64,000 nt of DNA from Elephas maximus indicus (Eukaryota; Chordata; Mammalia; Proboscidea; Elephantidae): NCBI RefSeq assembly GCF_024166365.1, contig NC_064826.1, positions 25,816,001 through 25,880,000 on the forward strand. Direction: 5' to 3'. The translations under genes and the position numbers were made by a program. Position 1 is the first letter of the stretch. Each line of letters starts with the position of its first letter. A model generated the notes under the pieces. It was not told the origin of the DNA, did no database searches, and saw nothing but the letters and a program-made list of their open reading frames with translations. Below are positions 22,770 through 34,869 of this stretch, one piece after another.

Positions 22770-22841
22770 TGCTGTGACTTGGATTCGAACCAAGGTTGCT
22801 GTGGCCACAACGTAGAGTACTAACCACTATACGATGGTGGC
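22770..22841 (-). tRNA. tRNA-His(GTG)-like, degenerate
   Basis: Seventy-two bases on the minus strand align end to end with mammalian tRNA-His: A box tcgtatagtggttagtac, anticodon GTG at 22808-22806 in a ttgtggc loop, B box ggttcgaatcc. The acceptor stem (gccacca against tcacagc) pairs at only 3 of 7 positions and the anticodon stem has two mismatches, while the T stem (cttgg/ccaag) pairs fully. Several changes are CpG-type transitions. No T-run terminator follows closely. Most likely a decayed gene or retro-copy rather than a working tRNA. Confidence 0.85.
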
Positions 22842-22909
22842 AAGCTGCAAAATATGAGCAATCAGTAATAACCATTATTATTGTTGCTGTCGTTATTAAA
22901 ATAAACATC

Positions 22910-23900
22910 TAGCACATGGTGTATATAAAACCAAAGTCTGACAGATACTGTCCAAAAAGAAAAATTAATTACAACTTTAACCCTTTAAATGCCGTTATAA
23001 AGATGTAGTAATATTCCCAGTTATCTCTGCCCCTCTGCACTATGCCAGAAAAACATCAGCACATTTATCCATGTGGATGAGAAGACCAGGCAGGTGTTAT
23101 TTGTCTTCTCACCAAGAATAGAGGAGGATGGGAGTGGCCTGTGATTCTCACTTGAGGCACAAGAGATAGGAACTCAGTGTTAGAGTGACTGGGGATAAAG
23201 AACCTGGTCAGTTGACGACAGGATGGGAGTGTCCCTGAGACTCACCAACTGAGAAGAAGACACAAGAAGAGCAGGAATCCTGCCTGAGGACATCTGAGCA
23301 ATCTACTGTGAAAATGCCCCACAGGAATATTCAATCGGAGGATTGCGCTGTTCACCTTTGAAAACTTCTACGAGAAACGAGGTTGGGGGTCATGGTAAGA
23401 ACTTTATAAATCTTTCTCTTTTGCTTAAAAAGAAAAATTATAACTACCAGAACAGCTAATAAGGTAACTTAAAAGAGTTAAAAAAGACTTCAAAAGGCAC
23501 ATGTTCAGTTGTCAATATAATTATAGGCCAGTGAGTCTCCCCTCAAGTTGCATCTAATTAATACTTTAGCTCTTTAATGAAGTTTATGGAGGACAAAAGA
23601 TACTGGTGTATTTAGTTATGTACAGTTCGGTATTTGATCTAATTCTTAACATAAAATAGCTACAGTTTAAAAAAATCCAAGCTGTATTAATATTTAATGG
23701 GCCCAAACTACTTTAACCAAATATGTAATATTTGTTGTTATTTTATCTTTTTTATTATAATGTTAAATATTAAAATGAACACAGCAAGCCTTTCATTAAA
23801 ATTTCATCAAGAGAAAGTATTTACAGGAAAGCAATTTCAACCAAATCTCTAAAATGAGACAATCAGCATCAGATGACATCAAACAACAACAGACAATCAT
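22910..23900. other. Unassigned sequence
   Basis: About 1 kb with no recognised gene, RNA or repeat. 23040-23400 is less A/T-rich than its surroundings but has no long ORF. Confidence 0.45.
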
Positions 23901-23924
23901 CTAAGGATTTTCAGTGGATTAAAC

Positions 23925-24110
23925 AATTCATTACAGCACTTAAACATCACAGCGACAATTTGGAATAAGAATTATCATCCTCATTTTCCAAATGAGGAAA
24001 TAAGTATCAGAAAAAATTAACACCCTCGTCCACCATCCCAAAACTAGCCAGTCCTAGCTAACCTGGAAACCCTGCTCTTTCTATTGTTCCCTACTGGATA
24101 AGTCACTATT
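23925..24110 (-). mobile_element. MIR SINE, worn
   Basis: The segment attatcatcctcattttccaaatgaggaaa is the typical MIR core in reverse orientation. Ends are approximate. Confidence 0.6.
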
Positions 24111-24164
24111 ATTCTAGGGATGAAAATGGGAGACAAGTGCAGGACATTTTCTGAGATGAAAGAC

Positions 24165-24622
24165 AGAAGTTTATCCTCGCATAGTTAGGAGGCTAGAAGT
24201 CCAAATTCAGGGCACCAGGTCCAGGAGAAGGCTTTCAGTCTGGTTGGCTCTGGGGGAAGGTCCTTGTCATCAATCTTCCCCCAGTCTAGGAGCTTCTCAG
24301 TGCAGGATCCTGAGGTCCAAAGGATGCACTCCACTCCCAGCACTTCTCTTTTGGTGGTAGGAGATCTCTCTCTTCTCTGCTTGAGTCTCTCTTTTATGTC
24401 TCAAATGAGATTGACTCAATATACAACTTAATCCTACAGATTGAGTCCTGCCTCATTAACATAACTGCCTCTAACCCTGCCTTATTAACGTCATAGAGGT
24501 AGGATTTCCAACACATAGGAAAATCATGTCGGATCACAAAGTGGTGAGCAATCACATGACACTGGGAATCATGGCCTAGCCAAGCTGATACACATTTTGG
24601 GGGACACAATTCAATTCATAAT
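24165..24622 (-). mobile_element. MaLR (MLT1-type) LTR, truncated
   Basis: ggaggctagaagtccaaatt through gggggacacaattcaattca. The terminal tgtcttag end is missing at about 24165. Confidence 0.82.
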
Positions 24623-25411
24623 AATCGAATATTATTTGAGAAGATTGCATGAGATAATATATATGTGAGAACACTTCATAACTTGTATTGTCATGATTAA
24701 AATTATTTCAGTTATTATTACCTTTCCTTACAGCCAGCCTTTCACCACCCATTTCCAACTGGTAGACAGACTGAATATTTTAACTGTTTGGCCCAGAATG
24801 TAGATGACAGAGATCTTTCTGTATAATTAACCGTCATACTTTGTTATTTAACCAACCTCACTTAAAAAACGGAAGGGGGGATTAATATCTTCACAGGCGT
24901 GCACCTAGTTAGACTTCAGTCCAGTGCTACCTCCTTTAAATCATCTGCCTATTTTGTTTTTAGATAACTTTACTGGAATGATTACCTAATTTATTATTAT
25001 TTTCTCAGCGATCGTTTTTGTGCATTTATTCCAAATAATTAGAGGTGCTAGCATGACAATTATGTTATGTTCGGCCTTAGTTTGTTCACTTTTGATTACA
25101 AAAATGGAAATGCTATGTTCATAGCTGCTATCTTTCCACATCAGGTGATCTAAGAATTTAGAGGAAGAAATGTTTCAAACTAAAAGTTAACACTTTACCT
25201 AAATCAGAAATAAATTTGAATTATTTATGGAGTCTACTACCTTCTAACTTTGCCAACAGTAATAAATTAAAGTACAGCCCTGTTATATAACTTACTCAGA
25301 AAAGCACAATGAAAAAGAGGTTGAAGTCTTGGCTCATTAGTCCCAAGCCTACAATTTTGTCTATAAAACACAACGATAAAACAAAACATAAGGCACTAAC
25401 TTGAATGTACT

Positions 25412-25946
25412 TGTCTTAGTCATCTAGTTCTGCTACAACAGAAATGCCACAAGTGGATGGCTTTAACAAAGAGAAATTTATTTTCTCACAGCCTAGTAGG
25501 CTAGAAGTCCAAATTCAGGGTGTAAGCTCCAGGGGAAGGCTTTCTCTGTGTCAAGTCTGGAAGAAGGTCCTTGTCATCAGTCCTCCGCTGGACTAGGAGC
25601 TTCTCGACACAGGAACCCCAGGTCCAAAGGATGTGCCCTGCTTCTGACACTGCTTTCTTGGTGGCATGAGGTCCCCAACTCTCTGCTTGCTTCCCTTTCC
25701 TTTTATCTCTTGTAAGATAAAAATTGATATAGGCCATGCCCCAGGGAAACTCCCTTAACATTGGATCAGGAATGTGACCTGAGCAAGGGTGTTACGTCCC
25801 ACCCTAATCCTCTTTAACCACAGGCAGAGATTATGATTTATAACACATAGGAAAATCACAAAATGGAGGACAACTACACTATACTGGGAATCATGGCCTA
25901 ACCAAATTGACACATATTTTGGAGGGACACAATTCAGTCCATGACA
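25412..25946 (-). mobile_element. MaLR (MLT1-type) solo LTR with 5-bp TSD
   Basis: Reads TGTCTTAG at 25412 to TGACA at 25946, a complete LTR. Perfect GTACT flanks both sides (25407-25411 and 25947-25951), the 5-bp duplication expected for ERVL-type integration. No internal region or coding sequence remains. Confidence 0.88.
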
Positions 25947-25984
25947 GTACTCTCAGTTCTAAATCTTAAAATTGAGTTGAATAA

Positions 25985-26095
25985 TCACTGAAATCTCCTC
26001 TCCTCCGTTCTCCTCTCGTATTCTATCCTACCCTCCCCTCCCCTCCCCCTCCTTTCCTTAGCCTTTCTCTTTCCTTCCACCCTTCTCTCTTTTTC
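25985..26095. repeat. Polypyrimidine tract
   Basis: About 100 bases almost entirely C and T (cctcccctcccctccccctc in the middle), able to form triplex DNA in principle. Confidence 0.85.
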
Positions 26096-26190
26096 AAATA
26101 TCATTTACTGTGTACCACTCTATAAATTTAATCCCAATAATAATTCTATGAGATATGTACAAGCATTGTCCGTATTTTATAGATACTACT
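26096..26190 (-). mobile_element. MIR SINE fragment
   Basis: catttactgtgtaccactc, then taatcccaataataattcta and gtattttatag, follow the MIR order in reverse. Confidence 0.55.
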
Positions 26191-26703
26191 CAGTTTCTTT
26201 TTATCTCAGGCTGCTGAGGAGAGAAAGGATTTGGTGTATGGAAGGTAAAAATGGGTGCCCTATCCCCCAGGTAGCGTGGGCGTAGTTTGAAATGGGGTGA
26301 ATCTGTGGAAATGCATAGAACTGGCTAAAACTAGGTGATGGATTGGAAGTGGATGATAAAGGAGAGGGTGGGTTCACAAATAATTCCAGGGCTCTCCTTT
26401 CAATCTGGTGTCAGTGCTGTAGTGCAGAACACAGAATGGGTAGAGCTGAGGCAAGGAAGACATGGGTAAGGAGAATATGGAAAGGGCAATATTAGGTCCT
26501 TCACTGAGTGCTTCCCTTCTCCTCTTTTTACCCCATAATTTTCGATAAAATAATAAACACACAGGTTAAGAATCAAACAGTACAATAAGGTCTATAGTAA
26601 AGTGTTTAAGTTTCCCTCACCTGCCTGGTCTCCCCACCTTAGCTCCCCTTCTAGAAGCAACCACTGAAATCAGCGTCTTATGATATTCTTTCAGTATAGC
26701 GCA

Positions 26704-28243
26704 TTGTTGTTGTTGTTAGGTCTGTGGAGTCAGTTCTGACTCAGAGAGACTGTCTTAGTTATCCAGTGCTGCTCTAACAGAAATACCACAAGTGGGTGGC
26801 TTTAACAAAGAGAAATCTATTTCTTCACAGTAAAGTAGGCTAAAAGTCCAAATTCTGAGTGTCAGCTCCAGGGAAAGGCTTTCTCTTTCTGTGGGCCTTC
26901 TTATCAATCTTCCCCCAGACTAGGAGCTTCTCTGAAAAGGAACTCTGGGTCCAAAGGACAAGCTCTGCTCCTGGCATTGCTTTCTTGGTGGTACGAGGTC
27001 TCCAACTCTCTGCTTGCTTCCCTTTCCTTTGATCTCTTGTAAGATGGAATGTGGTGCAGGCCATGCCCCAGGGAAACTCTGTTTACATTGGATCAGGGAT
27101 GTGACCTTAGCAAGGGTGTTATAATCTCACCCTAACCCTCTTTAACATAAAATTACAATCACAAAATGGAGAACAACCACGCAATACTGGGAATCATGCC
27201 CCAGCCATATTGATACACACATTTTTGGGGGGACATAATTCAATCCATGACAGCGACCCTATGTACAATAGAACAAAACACTGCCGTTGAGGGTCTTCCT
27301 CTTTTTTGCTGACCCTCTGCTTTACAAAGCATGATGTCCTTCTCCAGGGACTTATCCTTCCTGATAACATGCTCAAAGTATGTGAGACAAAGTTTTGCCA
27401 TCCTCGCTTCTAAGGAGCATTCTGGTTGTACTTCTTTCGAGACAGATTTCTTCATTTTTTTGGCAGTCCATGGTATATTCAATACTCTTCACTACAATTC
27501 AAAGGCGTCAGTTCTTCTTCAGTGTTCCTTATTCATTGTCCAGCTTTCGCATGTCTATGAGAAGACTGAAAACACCATGGCTCGGGTCAGGTGCACCCTA
27601 GTAGTCAAGACGACATCTTTGCTTTTTTTTAACACTTTAAAGAGGTCCTTTGCAGCAGATTTGCCCAATGTAATACTTTGTTTGATTTCTTGACTGCTGC
27701 TGCCATGGGTGTTGATTGTAGGTCCAAGTGACATGAAATCCTTGACAACATCAATCTTTTCTCAGTTTATCATGATGTTGCTCATTGGTCCAGCTGTGAG
27801 GATTTTTGTTTTCTTTTTGTTGAGGTATATTCCATACTGAAGGCTGTGGTCTTTGATCTTCATCAGTAAGTGCTTCAAGTCCTCTCCACTTTCAGGAAGC
27901 AAGGTTGTGTCATCTGCATAACCAAGTTGTCAGTGAGTCTTCCTCCAGTCCTGATGATTCATTCTTCTTCATATAGTCCAGCTTCTCATATTATTTGCTC
28001 AACATACAGATTGAATAGGTATGGTGAAAGAATACAGCCCTGACGCACACCTTTCCTAACTTTAAAGCACACAGTATCCCTTGTTTTGTTGGAATGACTG
28101 CCTCTTTGATCTATGTACAGGTTCCTCATGAGCAAAAGTAAGTGTTCTGGAATTCCGACTCTTTCCAATGTTATCCATAATTTGTTATGATCCACAGAGT
28201 CAAATGACTTTGCATAGTCGATAAAACACAGGCAAACGTACAA
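26704..28243 (-). mobile_element. RTE 3' fragment, itself split by a MaLR LTR
   Basis: The RTE tail is at 26704-26750 (ttgttgttgttaggtctgtg) and resumes at 27253 (gcgaccctatgtacaataga). It then continues through RT sequence with a minus-strand frame 28267-27986 (DYAKSFDSVDHNKLW, RQGCILSPYLFNLY). It is 5'-truncated near 28243. Total RTE length is about 1.0 kb. Confidence 0.9.
26751..27252 (-). mobile_element. MaLR (MLT1-type) solo LTR inside RTE
   Basis: TGTCTTAG at 26751 to TGACA at 27252. Flanks gagac and gcgac form a 5-bp duplication with one change. It sits in the RTE tail, so it is younger than that RTE copy. Confidence 0.85.
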
Positions 28244-29152
28244 TTTGTATTTGTTTTTAAAATACATGATATTCTACTGCACAAACTATTCTATAATTTG
28301 CTTTCTTTATTTAATAATATATCAGAAATAGTTCTTTATTAGTAAATTACTTCATACTTTTTAGTAACTGCACAGTGTTCCATTGTACAAACGTATCATC
28401 ATGTATTTAACTTGTTCTTTATGAATGGACACTCAGGTTATTTCCATGTTTTTGATTGTGAAATAATTTTGTCCTGAATCTTCTTTACATATATCTTGGC
28501 ATACCTATGTGTATGATACTCCTTAAACAGGAATTGCTTTGCCAAAGCATATCCATTTTAAATAGATAATGCTGGCTCTTCACAAAGGTTGTATCAGTCG
28601 ACATTTCTTCCAAAGTGCTTATTTCCCCAGACCCAAGCTAACACTGTATTAGCATACCTAGTAAATCTATGCAAAATCCGAGTAATGTAAAGTTGTATCT
28701 CATTGTCATTTTAATCATTATATCCTTTATTTTGAGAAGTTGAGTCATTCATATTTTCTTTGCTGTGATTTGTCTGTTCATGTCGTTTTCCCTTGTTAGG
28801 TTTGGGCCTTTTGAAATGATTTGCTTAAGAGCTCTTTACATATTAGAGGCATTAACATTTTGGCGCAAGTTCCAATTCCGTTTTTTTAATTTGTCTTTTG
28901 ACTTGTCCATGTTTGTTTCCGTGTTAAAGGTAAGCTCCTAGGTAGTTTGTCTCTAAATGCTTGGAGATTAAATGAGACTTAGGTCAGATTCTCCAGTAGC
29001 AGACACTAAGGTGAGGTTTCATGTGTGAGAGCTTTATTAAGAATGTTTCTCCTAGGAGAATGGGAGGAACAGCACAGAGAAGGGGAAGGAGCCAAGGAAG
29101 GGTGCAACCCCATGTAAAGTCCTGCAGAGGGCAGGAAGGTTTATTCTGATCA

Positions 29153-29352
29153 TGTTGTTGTGTACCATTGAGTTGATTCCAACTCATAGTGACCCAATAG
29201 GACAGTGTAGAACCGCCCCAGAGGGTTTCCTAGGCTGTAATATTTACGGGAGCAGATCACCAGATCTTTTCTCTCATAGAGCTGCTGGTGGGTCCAAACC
29301 ACCATCTTTTGGTTAGCAGCCAAGCGCTTAACTATTTCATCACCAACGCTCC
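29153..29352 (-). mobile_element. AfroSINE, long form
   Basis: Tail ttgttgtgtaccattgagtt, middle gggagcagatcaccagatct, head end accaacgctcc. Confidence 0.93.
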
Positions 29353-29408
29353 TTATTCTGATCATAAAATAAGAGGATCAAATTAAGGGCTGTTGGAGGC
29401 AAAACCAG

Positions 29409-29602
29409 GAGCCCTGGTGGCACGGTGGTTAAGCACTCATCTGCTAAAGGAAAGGTTGGCAGTTTGAACCCACCAGCTGCTCCATGGGAGAAAGGTGTGA
29501 CTGTCTGCCTCTGTAAAGATTTACAGTCTTGGAAACCCTATGGGGCTGTTCTACTCTGTCCTATAGGGTCGCTATGAGTTGTAATCTACTCGAAGGCAAT
29601 GG
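29409..29602 (+). mobile_element. AfroSINE, long form
   Basis: Head gagccctggtggcacggtgg, middle gactgtctgcctctgtaaag, tail gggtcgctatgagttgtaat. It faces the copy 57 bases to its left, giving an inverted pair. Confidence 0.94.
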
Positions 29603-29609
29603 AGAGGCA

Positions 29610-30105
29610 AAACCACATTCATTGGGGGGTCGGAGAGAGGGAACACTCTGAATCTAGGGAAAGTGATGCACAAAAAACAGTAAAAGTAACCTTAGGGGAT
29701 CTGTACAGAGCACTGTCAAGGGTCAAAGAAAGGAAAGAATAGTGAAATTTTCAAACACAGCATATTATTTTAGTGTGGAAATTTCTTATTATTTATCTGA
29801 GGTTAATTATTAAACTAGATAACACAAGGGACCCACCCAGTCAGATAATTCAGTGTACCCTGAACTAGTCGCTGATGATTTACTCATGGATAATTTGTTT
29901 GGTCCTCTCCCTCCCCTCTTCCTGGATTCTCATAGTCAGGCCTGAAGGTGCCAAAGTTATTGGGAAATGCCATTGTTTTCAATGAGTTGAAACCCAAGTA
30001 ACTGTACGTATCGATCTTTGGAGTCTATGAAAAGAGGTAATGGATTGAAAGGAGGACACTTGGTATTGGTTAAAGGACCCAGAATTTAGCCTTGAACCAT
30101 GATTT
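29610..30105. other. Unassigned sequence
   Basis: No gene or repeat recognised. Confidence 0.4.
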
Positions 30106-30109
30106 GCCA

Positions 30110-30620
30110 GTTATGAAGGACCTCTTTAAAGTGTTTAAAAAAAAAAAAAGCCAAGGTGTCACTTTGAGGACCCAAGCCATGGTGTTTTCAATCACCTCAT
30201 ATGCGTGCGAAAGCTGGACAATGAATGAGGAAGACGGAAGAAGAACTGACACCTTTGAATTGTGGTGTTGGCAAAGAATATTGAATATACCATGGAATGC
30301 CAAAAGCGTGAACAAATCTGTCTTGGAAGAAGTACAGCCAGAATGCTGCTTAGAAGAGAGGTTGGTGAAACTTCGTCTCACGTACTTTGGATATGTTATC
30401 AGGAGGGATCAGTTCCTAGAGAAGGAAATCATACTTGGTAAAGTAGAGGGTCAGCAAAAAAGAGGAAGACCTTCAATGAAACAGATTGACACAGTGGCTG
30501 CAACAAAGGGTTCAAGCATAACAACGATCGTGAGGATGGAGGACAACCAGGCAGTGTTTTGTTCTGTTGTACATAGGGTTGCTATGAGCCGGAACCGACT
30601 CGCCGGCACCTAACAACAAC
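30110..30620 (+). mobile_element. RTE 3' fragment
   Basis: gaaggacctctttaaagtgt, an A13 run near 30139, then a frame to 30613 (SYACESWTMNEEDGRR, LTYFGYVIRRDQ) and the tail cacctaacaacaac. 5'-truncated. Confidence 0.93.
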
Positions 30621-31340
30621 TGTAACTAATAAAGGACATCTTTCTTATATTTCTGGAATAACTGGAAAATATTCCCTGAAACTGACTCTTGTTAACATCT
30701 TAGAGGAGCCATAGTCTCTACTATGATAAATGTCTTTGTTAATCCTCTTGTAAAATAAGATTTTATCTTGTCAGGTAAGAATCAGGCTGAGAAATCAGTT
30801 CAATACACACGTTTCCTCAAATTTGAAGAAATACTTTACACAGGCCGTGGATTTCTAGAACCTTCTATGAAGTTACATGGAATTTATCTGGCTTGGGACC
30901 AGGGCTGCTAGAACTGGTCACTGCCCATGGCAGTGCACATTTCTACCACCAGCACAAACAGTATAGGTCAGAACAGTGTCCAATGGCCGAGGTTTGTTCA
31001 GTGTGAAAGGTAGTTTATCTCCATGATGTTTTGATTGTTGCTTTTCTTAAACAAAACTTATATATGTGTGCTTCATTTTAACCCAGATTTTGTTCTCAGA
31101 ATGAGGACCTTCTTGTAGAGAAGGTTTCAGAAATGCCTTGGTAAATGGCAAGGATCCTTTCTAAGTGCAGTTACATCGAAGTGCTGATTCCCTAGGTTTG
31201 AAAATGTAAGTCAACCGCAAGACATATGGTTGAACTATTTGCTCACATCACTTGGAGATTACTACCTATGTCCCCTAATATCTTCCTGTTGGACATTTTA
31301 AAAGTTCATGCCATGTCTATGCTACTTTCTGAGAAGTCAC
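30621..31340. other. Unassigned sequence
   Basis: About 720 bases with no recognised gene or repeat. Confidence 0.4.
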
Positions 31341-31358
31341 AATTTATTAAACAATAAA

Positions 31359-31549
31359 CCCATTGCTATCGAGTCAATTCTGACTCATAGCCACTGTATA
31401 GAACAGAAGTACCCCCACAGGGTTTCCAAGGCTATAATCTTTACAAGAGTAGGCTGCCACATCTTTCTCCCTTGGAGTAGCTGGTGGGTTCAAACCGCTG
31501 ACCTTTCGGTTAGCAGGTAAACACTTAACTATTGCACTACTAGGACTCC
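31359..31549 (-). mobile_element. AfroSINE with 16-bp TSD
   Basis: Flanked by perfect TTTATTAAACAATAAA at 31343-31358 and 31550-31565. Long form, reverse orientation. Confidence 0.95.
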
Positions 31550-31590
31550 TTTATTAAACAATAAATGATTTAATGGCCTGTCATCATGTC

Positions 31591-31747
31591 TGGAAACCCT
31601 AGTGGAGTAGTGGTTAAGTGCTACAGCTGCTAACCAAAAGGTAGGCAGTTTGAATCTGCCAAGTGCTCCTTGGAAACTCTACGGGGTAGTTCTACTCTGT
31701 CCTATAGGGTCACTATAAGTTGGAATTGACTCGATGGCAGTGGGTTT
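31591..31747 (+). mobile_element. AfroSINE, short form
   Basis: Head gaaaccctagtggagtagtgg, tail gggtcactataagttggaat, then a T/G-run. Confidence 0.92.
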
Positions 31748-31770
31748 TTTTTTTTGGGGGGGGGTCATCA

Positions 31771-32182
31771 TGTCTTAGTTACTAGTGCTACTGTAACAGA
31801 AACACCACAAAGTGGATGGCTTTAAAGAACAGAAATTAATTTTCTTACAGTTCGAGAGGCTAAAAGTCCCAATCAGGGACTTGGCCGTGTTGATTCCTTC
31901 TGTGGGCTTCTCCCCTAATTTCTGGTAATTGCCTGCAATCTTTGGTGAGCCTTGCTTACAGATAATACTTACATGGCACCTATCTTCACCCTGTGTGTGT
32001 CTTTGTATCTATTCTGCTCTTTCTATAACACAGAAGTGATTAGGTTTAGGACCCGCTGTACTCTGGTCTGACCTCATTAACAAAAAAAAGAAAAATCATA
32101 TTTCCAAACAGGATCACATCCACAGGTACAGGGACCAGGACTTCAACACATATTTTGAGGGGACACAATTTAATTCACAACA
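31771..32182 (-). mobile_element. Diverged MaLR LTR
   Basis: TGTCTTAG at 31771 to cacaaca at 32182. The interior differs from the other copies (cttctgtgggcttctcccct, gattaggtttaggaccc), so it is an older subfamily. Flanks catca and cacca are a near-perfect 5-bp duplication. Confidence 0.75.
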
Positions 32183-32539
32183 CACCACACAAAGCAAGAA
32201 ACACCTTGTGGTCAGTGATTTGCTGATGCTTATCACTTCATTTGAATTCAACAAATATTTAGAGAACGTTAGCTATCACCATACTAGATGGTACACAAAT
32301 ACAAACAATAGATTAGAACTGGACATTGCCATCAAGGACCAAGGCTGATAATAAAAAAATCAAAATATTTAGGATGAGACCTATGGGCAGACTTATGGCA
32401 TAAATGATTATATAATTCTACACTAAAAAATGTGATTATACAGCATATGATTATAAAGCACAGAATTATACTTGTAGGCAGATAGATGTTCTAACATTTG
32501 AGGTGATATATATAGATATACAAAAAAGAAAAAACAAAA

Positions 32540-32682
32540 AACCATTGCCATTAAGTCAATTCTGACCCTAGAGGACAGGCTACGGCTGCCCCATTGGATT
32601 TCCAAGGAGTGGCTGGTGAATTTGAACTACTGACCTTTTGGTTAGCAGCCATAGCTCTTAACCACTGTGCCACCAGGGCTCT
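32540..32682 (-). mobile_element. AfroSINE, short form
   Basis: Tail accattgccattaagtcaat, head ttaaccactgtgccaccagg. Flanked by similar tatatagatata blocks at about 32508 and 32684. Confidence 0.93.
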
Positions 32683-33107
32683 TTATATAGATATATAAAT
32701 ATACTGAGTATATTCTATGGCTATATATTTCTCTATGTAACTGTCATGAGCCTGTCCACTATCTCTTCTTTCAGAGGATATAGCCAAATATTGAGAATAT
32801 CCAAAAGGAATGACAATATAATATGCGATGCTTTAATCATCATAACAAAAAAGACAACCATGTAACCATTTAGATACAAAGAACAGCATGAGCTGCCCTG
32901 GGTTTTCCATTTCATTTCCTATAAATCAATTCCTAAATGTGTGTGTGTGTGTTTTTCATTTAATTACTCTCCCACCTCTGCTCACATAGCATTTTGATTT
33001 ACTTCTTTTACAGAACTTTCCGTAGTCTATTTTGTATTACCTCTGTGTCTTGTAATGGCAGATTCCTTCAGCGTAGAAATGAGATCACATTAAGCTTTGT
33101 AAGCGCC

Positions 33108-33318
33108 ACCAAAAACAAACCCATTGCTATCGAGTCGATTCCAACTCATAGCAACCCCATAGGACAGGGTAGAACAGCCCCATGGAGTTTCCAAGGCTGT
33201 GAATCTTTATGGAAGCAGACTGCCACGTATTTCTCCCTCAGGGTGGCTGGTGGGTTTGAACTGCTGACGTCTGGATTAGCAGCTCAGTGCTTTAACCACT
33301 ACTCCACCAGAGCTCTGT
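33108..33318 (-). mobile_element. AfroSINE, long form
   Basis: Tail cccattgctatcgagtcgat, middle ggaagcagactgccacgtat, head ttaaccactactccaccaga. Confidence 0.95.
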
Positions 33319-33319
33319 A

Positions 33320-33900
33320 ACCTTCACAGTAATGCATATACAAAGTAGATCCTTAACAATGTGTGTTGAATTATTAAACAGATATTTATCAGAGCTTTGG
33401 TGAAGTGCAACTCTTTGGGCAGTATCTGGGGGCAAACAAGGTGAAAGAAATTCTTTCCACACTTAGAGTATTGCTGGGTTGCTAAGACACATATACAAGT
33501 AACTATGGAACAAGGTAGAATATGGTTTTCTAAGAATCTATTCTTTTAAAAAAAAGCAAACAAATTTTTAAATAAGTTCAAAGTCAGAGAGATGGCATAC
33601 AAATTAAACCATTAAAAATATTTCAGGGAAAAAAAAAGAAGTTAACAATTTTTATCTCAACAGACCAAGATGGAAGCCATATGGGGGATGGTGTGGTCGG
33701 GGAAACATTTTACCAGAGTCCAGGAAAATAGTGTAGTATTGGAGTAGTGAAGGAAAGATAAGGCTGGAAACAGGCTAGAATCAAATCATGGAGGCTGTGG
33801 ACAATAAGAGAAAGATTTTTTACTTTTTCTGGTATGCAAGTAGCATTATAAACAGGTGAGTGGCACTGACTGAAATTAACCTTTAGAAAAACTCATTTGA
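33320..33900. other. Unassigned sequence
   Basis: About 580 bases with no recognised gene or repeat. Confidence 0.4.
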
Positions 33901-33904
33901 TATT

Positions 33905-34100
33905 AGGTTCCTGGGTAGTGCAAACGGTTTGTGCTCAACTGCCGACCTAAAGGTTGGCAGTTCAAACTCGTACAGTGGCACCTTGGAAGAAAGGCCTGGT
34001 GACCCCTTCCATTGAGATTACAACCAAGAAGACTATGGAGCAGTTCTACTCTGTAACACTCGATATGAGTCGGAAATGACTTGACAACAACTGGTGGGAA
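33905..34100 (+). mobile_element. AfroSINE, diverged long form
   Basis: Head ttcctgggtagtgcaaacgg lacks the typical ggtggtgcagtgg. Tail gatatgagtcggaaatgact. Confidence 0.87.
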
Positions 34101-34129
34101 TTGACTCTATGGCAAAGGCTTTTGTTTTG

Positions 34130-34740
34130 CTTTGTTTTTCTAATTTGATAATAGCAACTATAGTGTCATTGATGCAGTCAAATGCCAGTCCTCCTCAACA
34201 GAGATTAGGGTCCTTGTCCTTCAAAAAATAAGTGGTGGCATAAACAAGAGATAGCCCAGATGCTTGGGTGGGAGCCCATTCTTGTTGTCTATAAAGAGAG
34301 ACTTTCCTGTATTGACTGAAATAGGGACAGTTTTACACTATAAAAACGAAATACTGATAAAGACGGTGACAAAGAATTGAAAGCAGGAAAGGAAAGAATG
34401 GGCTGTGAGCAGGAACAAGGAAAAAAAAAAAAAAACCTGCTTCATATTTTAATAAAAGGAGTCACATTGTACTTCCCAGAAGGTAGATTCTGTTTTTATG
34501 AAGAAGAAGCCAATGACAAGAAAACAAATGATCCTAATTTATTAAAATAAGAGTTATGGGATCCACACAGACTCACCTAAACAATGAAATAAAATTACAA
34601 AACAATGAAAGTTGTAGTTCATGCTGACTCCAAGAAGCTGTGAAAGCCTAATGGTTTTTTGTTTTGTTTTGTTTTGTTTGGCGGGGTGGGGGGGAAGTAT
34701 CAAAAAACGTTTAGTTTAATTTTTATACAAAGTACATTTT
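34130..34740. other. Unassigned sequence
   Basis: No gene recognised. It has an A run at 34420-34435 and a (TTTTG)n stretch near 34650-34680. Confidence 0.4.
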
Positions 34741-34744
34741 TCAT

Positions 34745-34862
34745 GGAACCCTGGTGGTGTAGTGGTTAAACACTCGGCTGCTAACCAAAAGGTCCGTGGT
34801 TCAAACCCACCAGTCTCTCCGTGGGAGAAAAACGTGGCAGTCTGCTTCCATAAAGATTTACA
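34745..34862 (+). mobile_element. AfroSINE, tail missing
   Basis: Head ggaaccctggtggtgtagtgg through cataaagatttacagca, then host-like sequence. The RTE-derived tail is absent. Confidence 0.9.
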
Positions 34863-34869
34863 GCATTTT

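Larger units (their letters stand above)
26540..28980 (-). mobile_element. Old L1 3'-end region, split by younger insertions
   Basis: Left arm about 26540-26703 (gaagcaaccactgaaatcagc, gatattctttcag) and right arm about 28245-28980 (gtgttccattgtacaaacg, aatggacactcaggttattt, aggaattgctttgcc) are parts of one ancient L1 3' region in reverse orientation. An RTE fragment carrying a MaLR LTR separates them. The right boundary is approximate. Confidence 0.7.
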
